Below are positions 6,547-7,097 of a stretch of 7,097 nt of DNA, one piece after another. How positions within the stretch are numbered: the first letter of the stretch is position 1; each line of letters opens with the position of its first letter. A program made the translations under genes and the position numbers. This DNA comes from Kiritimatiellales bacterium. GTDB taxonomy: Bacteria; Verrucomicrobiota; Kiritimatiellia; Kiritimatiellales; Pontiellaceae. A model generated the notes under the pieces. It was not told the DNA's origin, ran no database searches, and saw nothing but the letters and a program-made list of their open reading frames with translations. The stretch lies in assembly GCA_015486775.1 (NCBI GenBank), contig WFRA01000206.1, positions 1 to 7,097 of the forward strand, in the 5' to 3' direction.

Positions 6547-6693
6547 TGGATTACTGGATGTTTGGAAAAGTGGATTGTTGGGGGAAAACTGATGGTGTAG
6601 CGGACATCGTGTCACCATTTGGGTGACATCCATCAATTCCTCCATGGAGCCGTGTTTCCAATCATCCAACTATCCGATCTCCACTATTCCATG
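6547..6693. repeat. Imperfect inverted repeat built from TGGANNNN octamers
   Basis: The left arm on the plus strand is five consecutive 8-base units starting TGG: TGGATTAC, TGGATGTT, TGGAAAAG, TGGATTGT, TGGGGGAA (6547-6586). The right arm has the same kind of units on the minus strand (about 6693-6630, for example TGGAATAG, TGGAGATC, TGGATGAT, TGGAAACA). The centre is a compact hairpin, TGTCACC (6610-6616), loop ATTTG, GGTGACA (6622-6628). The whole element is therefore a degenerate palindrome centred near 6619. It has no transposase and no U-tract. It resembles a miniature mobile or dispersed repeat, but that is inference. Confidence 0.6.
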
Positions 6694-6748
6694 CGCAATC
6701 AAACGTGATCCTCGTTGCTTTCCTAAAGTTTGGTTTATGGCGAATCAT

Positions 6749-6774
6749 CCGGGAACGCCGAGCCCCAGCTCGGC
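6749..6774. repeat. GC-rich hairpin repeat, copy A
   Basis: GCCGAGC (6757-6763) and GCTCGGC (6768-6774) form a 7-base-pair stem with loop CCCA, preceded by CCGGGAAC. Copy B 88 bases away differs by one base in the loop. The near identity of the two copies in otherwise unique DNA marks it as a mobile or dispersed repeat. From memory, similar GGGAACGCCGAGC strings recur in verrucomicrobial genomes (not checked). Confidence 0.8.
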
Positions 6775-6794
6775 ACACCGCCGCTCGCCTGCTT

Positions 6795-6816
6795 GGGCAA
6801 CCGAGACGGATTGCCC
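6795..6816. repeat. Hairpin between the two GC-rich copies
   Basis: GGGCAA (6795-6800) and TTGCCC (6811-6816) pair with a 10-base loop (CCGAGACGGA). It lies between copies A and B, so the three hairpins make one A-spacer-B composite of about 114 bases. Confidence 0.6.
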
Positions 6817-6836
6817 TACCTTCCTGCGAAGCCCGC

Positions 6837-6862
6837 CCGGGAACGCCGAGCTCCAGCTCGGC
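6837..6862. repeat. GC-rich hairpin repeat, copy B
   Basis: Same orientation as copy A: GCCGAGC (6845-6851), loop TCCA, GCTCGGC (6856-6862), preceded by CCGGGAAC. Over 24 bases (6839-6862 against 6751-6774) there is a single difference, the C/T in the loop. Confidence 0.8.
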
Positions 6863-7033
6863 CTGAAAAGAAAACCCACTCGAGTTGTTCAAAGTGCAGA
6901 TCTGAGCGACCCCGGCTTTCTCCAGCTTTCCGAGCGAATCAAGAGCTTGTTCAGGCGCCATTTTCGAAGTAAATTTATGGTATAGGAATTTGTATTTTTT
7001 GAGAAACAAGGGATGGATGGACACAGGTGTATG

Positions 7034-7097
7034 CGTAGGTTGACGCGAAGCGAGCCGACAGGCAACCTCCGCTTCGACTCTCCGTAGGTTGAAGCTC
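7034..7097. repeat. Repeat with internal hairpin, cut by the right edge
   Basis: CGTAGGTTGA occurs at 7034-7043 and 7083-7092. Between them AGGTTG (7037-7042) pairs with CAACCT (7063-7068), and CGAAGCG (7046-7052) with CGCTTCG (7070-7076), two alternative folds that exclude each other. The element continues past the window, so its type cannot be settled. Confidence 0.55.

Larger units (their letters stand above)
6282..7097. other. Gene-free region rich in small palindromic repeats
   Basis: No reading frame on either strand has recognisable homology, a convincing ribosome-binding site or codon use like the neighbours. From left to right it holds the ECF promoter candidate, a weak hairpin (6449-6503), an octamer-built inverted repeat (6547-6693), three GC-rich hairpins (6749-6862), a non-repetitive stretch with an AT-rich patch at about 6962-7012, and an edge-truncated repeat (from 7034). 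The minus-strand frame from 6961 (opening APEQALDSLGKLEKAG) reads like protein for about 30 residues but then runs into the hairpin repeats. Confidence 0.7.

Noticed and set aside
6610..6628. Intrinsic terminator for a convergent or upstream gene
   Set aside because: The 7-base-pair stem is not GC-rich enough to be typical and no U-tract follows on either strand.
6749..6862. CRISPR array
   Set aside because: There are only two copies of a self-complementary unit with one spacer that is itself a hairpin, and no cas genes.
6454..6985. Small frames of 70-120 codons on both strands in the gene-free region
   Set aside because: Most of each translation comes from the palindromic repeats and none has a ribosome-binding site or known family.

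Overview
The window looks like a chromosomal piece of a GC-rich bacterium from the PVC group (Verrucomicrobiota, Kiritimatiellota or Lentisphaerota). This is inferred from four things: a primary sigma factor with a lysine/alanine-rich N-terminal tail, the futalosine route to menaquinone, an ECF sigma factor of the kind abundant in that group, and gene-poor DNA full of short palindromic repeats. No rRNA, tRNA, CRISPR or insertion sequence was seen, so the phylum is a guess.

Layout. Bases 1-1940 (+) hold most of rpoD, the housekeeping sigma-70 factor, cut by the left edge inside its histone-H1-like Lys/Ala tail. Two bases later, 1943-3283 (+) encodes an ATP-cone domain fused to a uridine-kinase-like P-loop kinase, probably in one operon with rpoD. 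The 201-base gap that follows carries a long inverted repeat (31-base arms, one mismatch). Bases 3485-5692 (+) encode a single 735-residue protein with two radical-SAM modules. The first resembles MqnE (aminofutalosine synthase) and the second MqnC (cyclic dehypoxanthinyl futalosine synthase). Their junction contains an in-frame array of five 7-base units. Convergent to it, and overlapping its 3' end by 20 bases, is an ECF sigma factor gene on the minus strand (5673-6281).

Bases 6282-7097 have no convincing gene. They hold a probable promoter for the ECF gene and then a run of small palindromes: a roughly 147-base inverted repeat with arms built of TGGANNNN octamers, two near-identical GC-rich hairpins flanking a third, and a repeat cut by the right edge.

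How the genes fit together: rpoD and the kinase may link growth-state transcription to nucleotide supply. The fusion supplies two radical-SAM steps of menaquinone synthesis, separated in the pathway by the MqnB nucleosidase step, which is not encoded here. The most notable observations are the MqnE-MqnC fusion with a frame-sensitive heptamer array at its junction, the ATP-cone kinase, and three different short-period degenerate repeats (7, 8 and 10 bases) in one 7-kb window.
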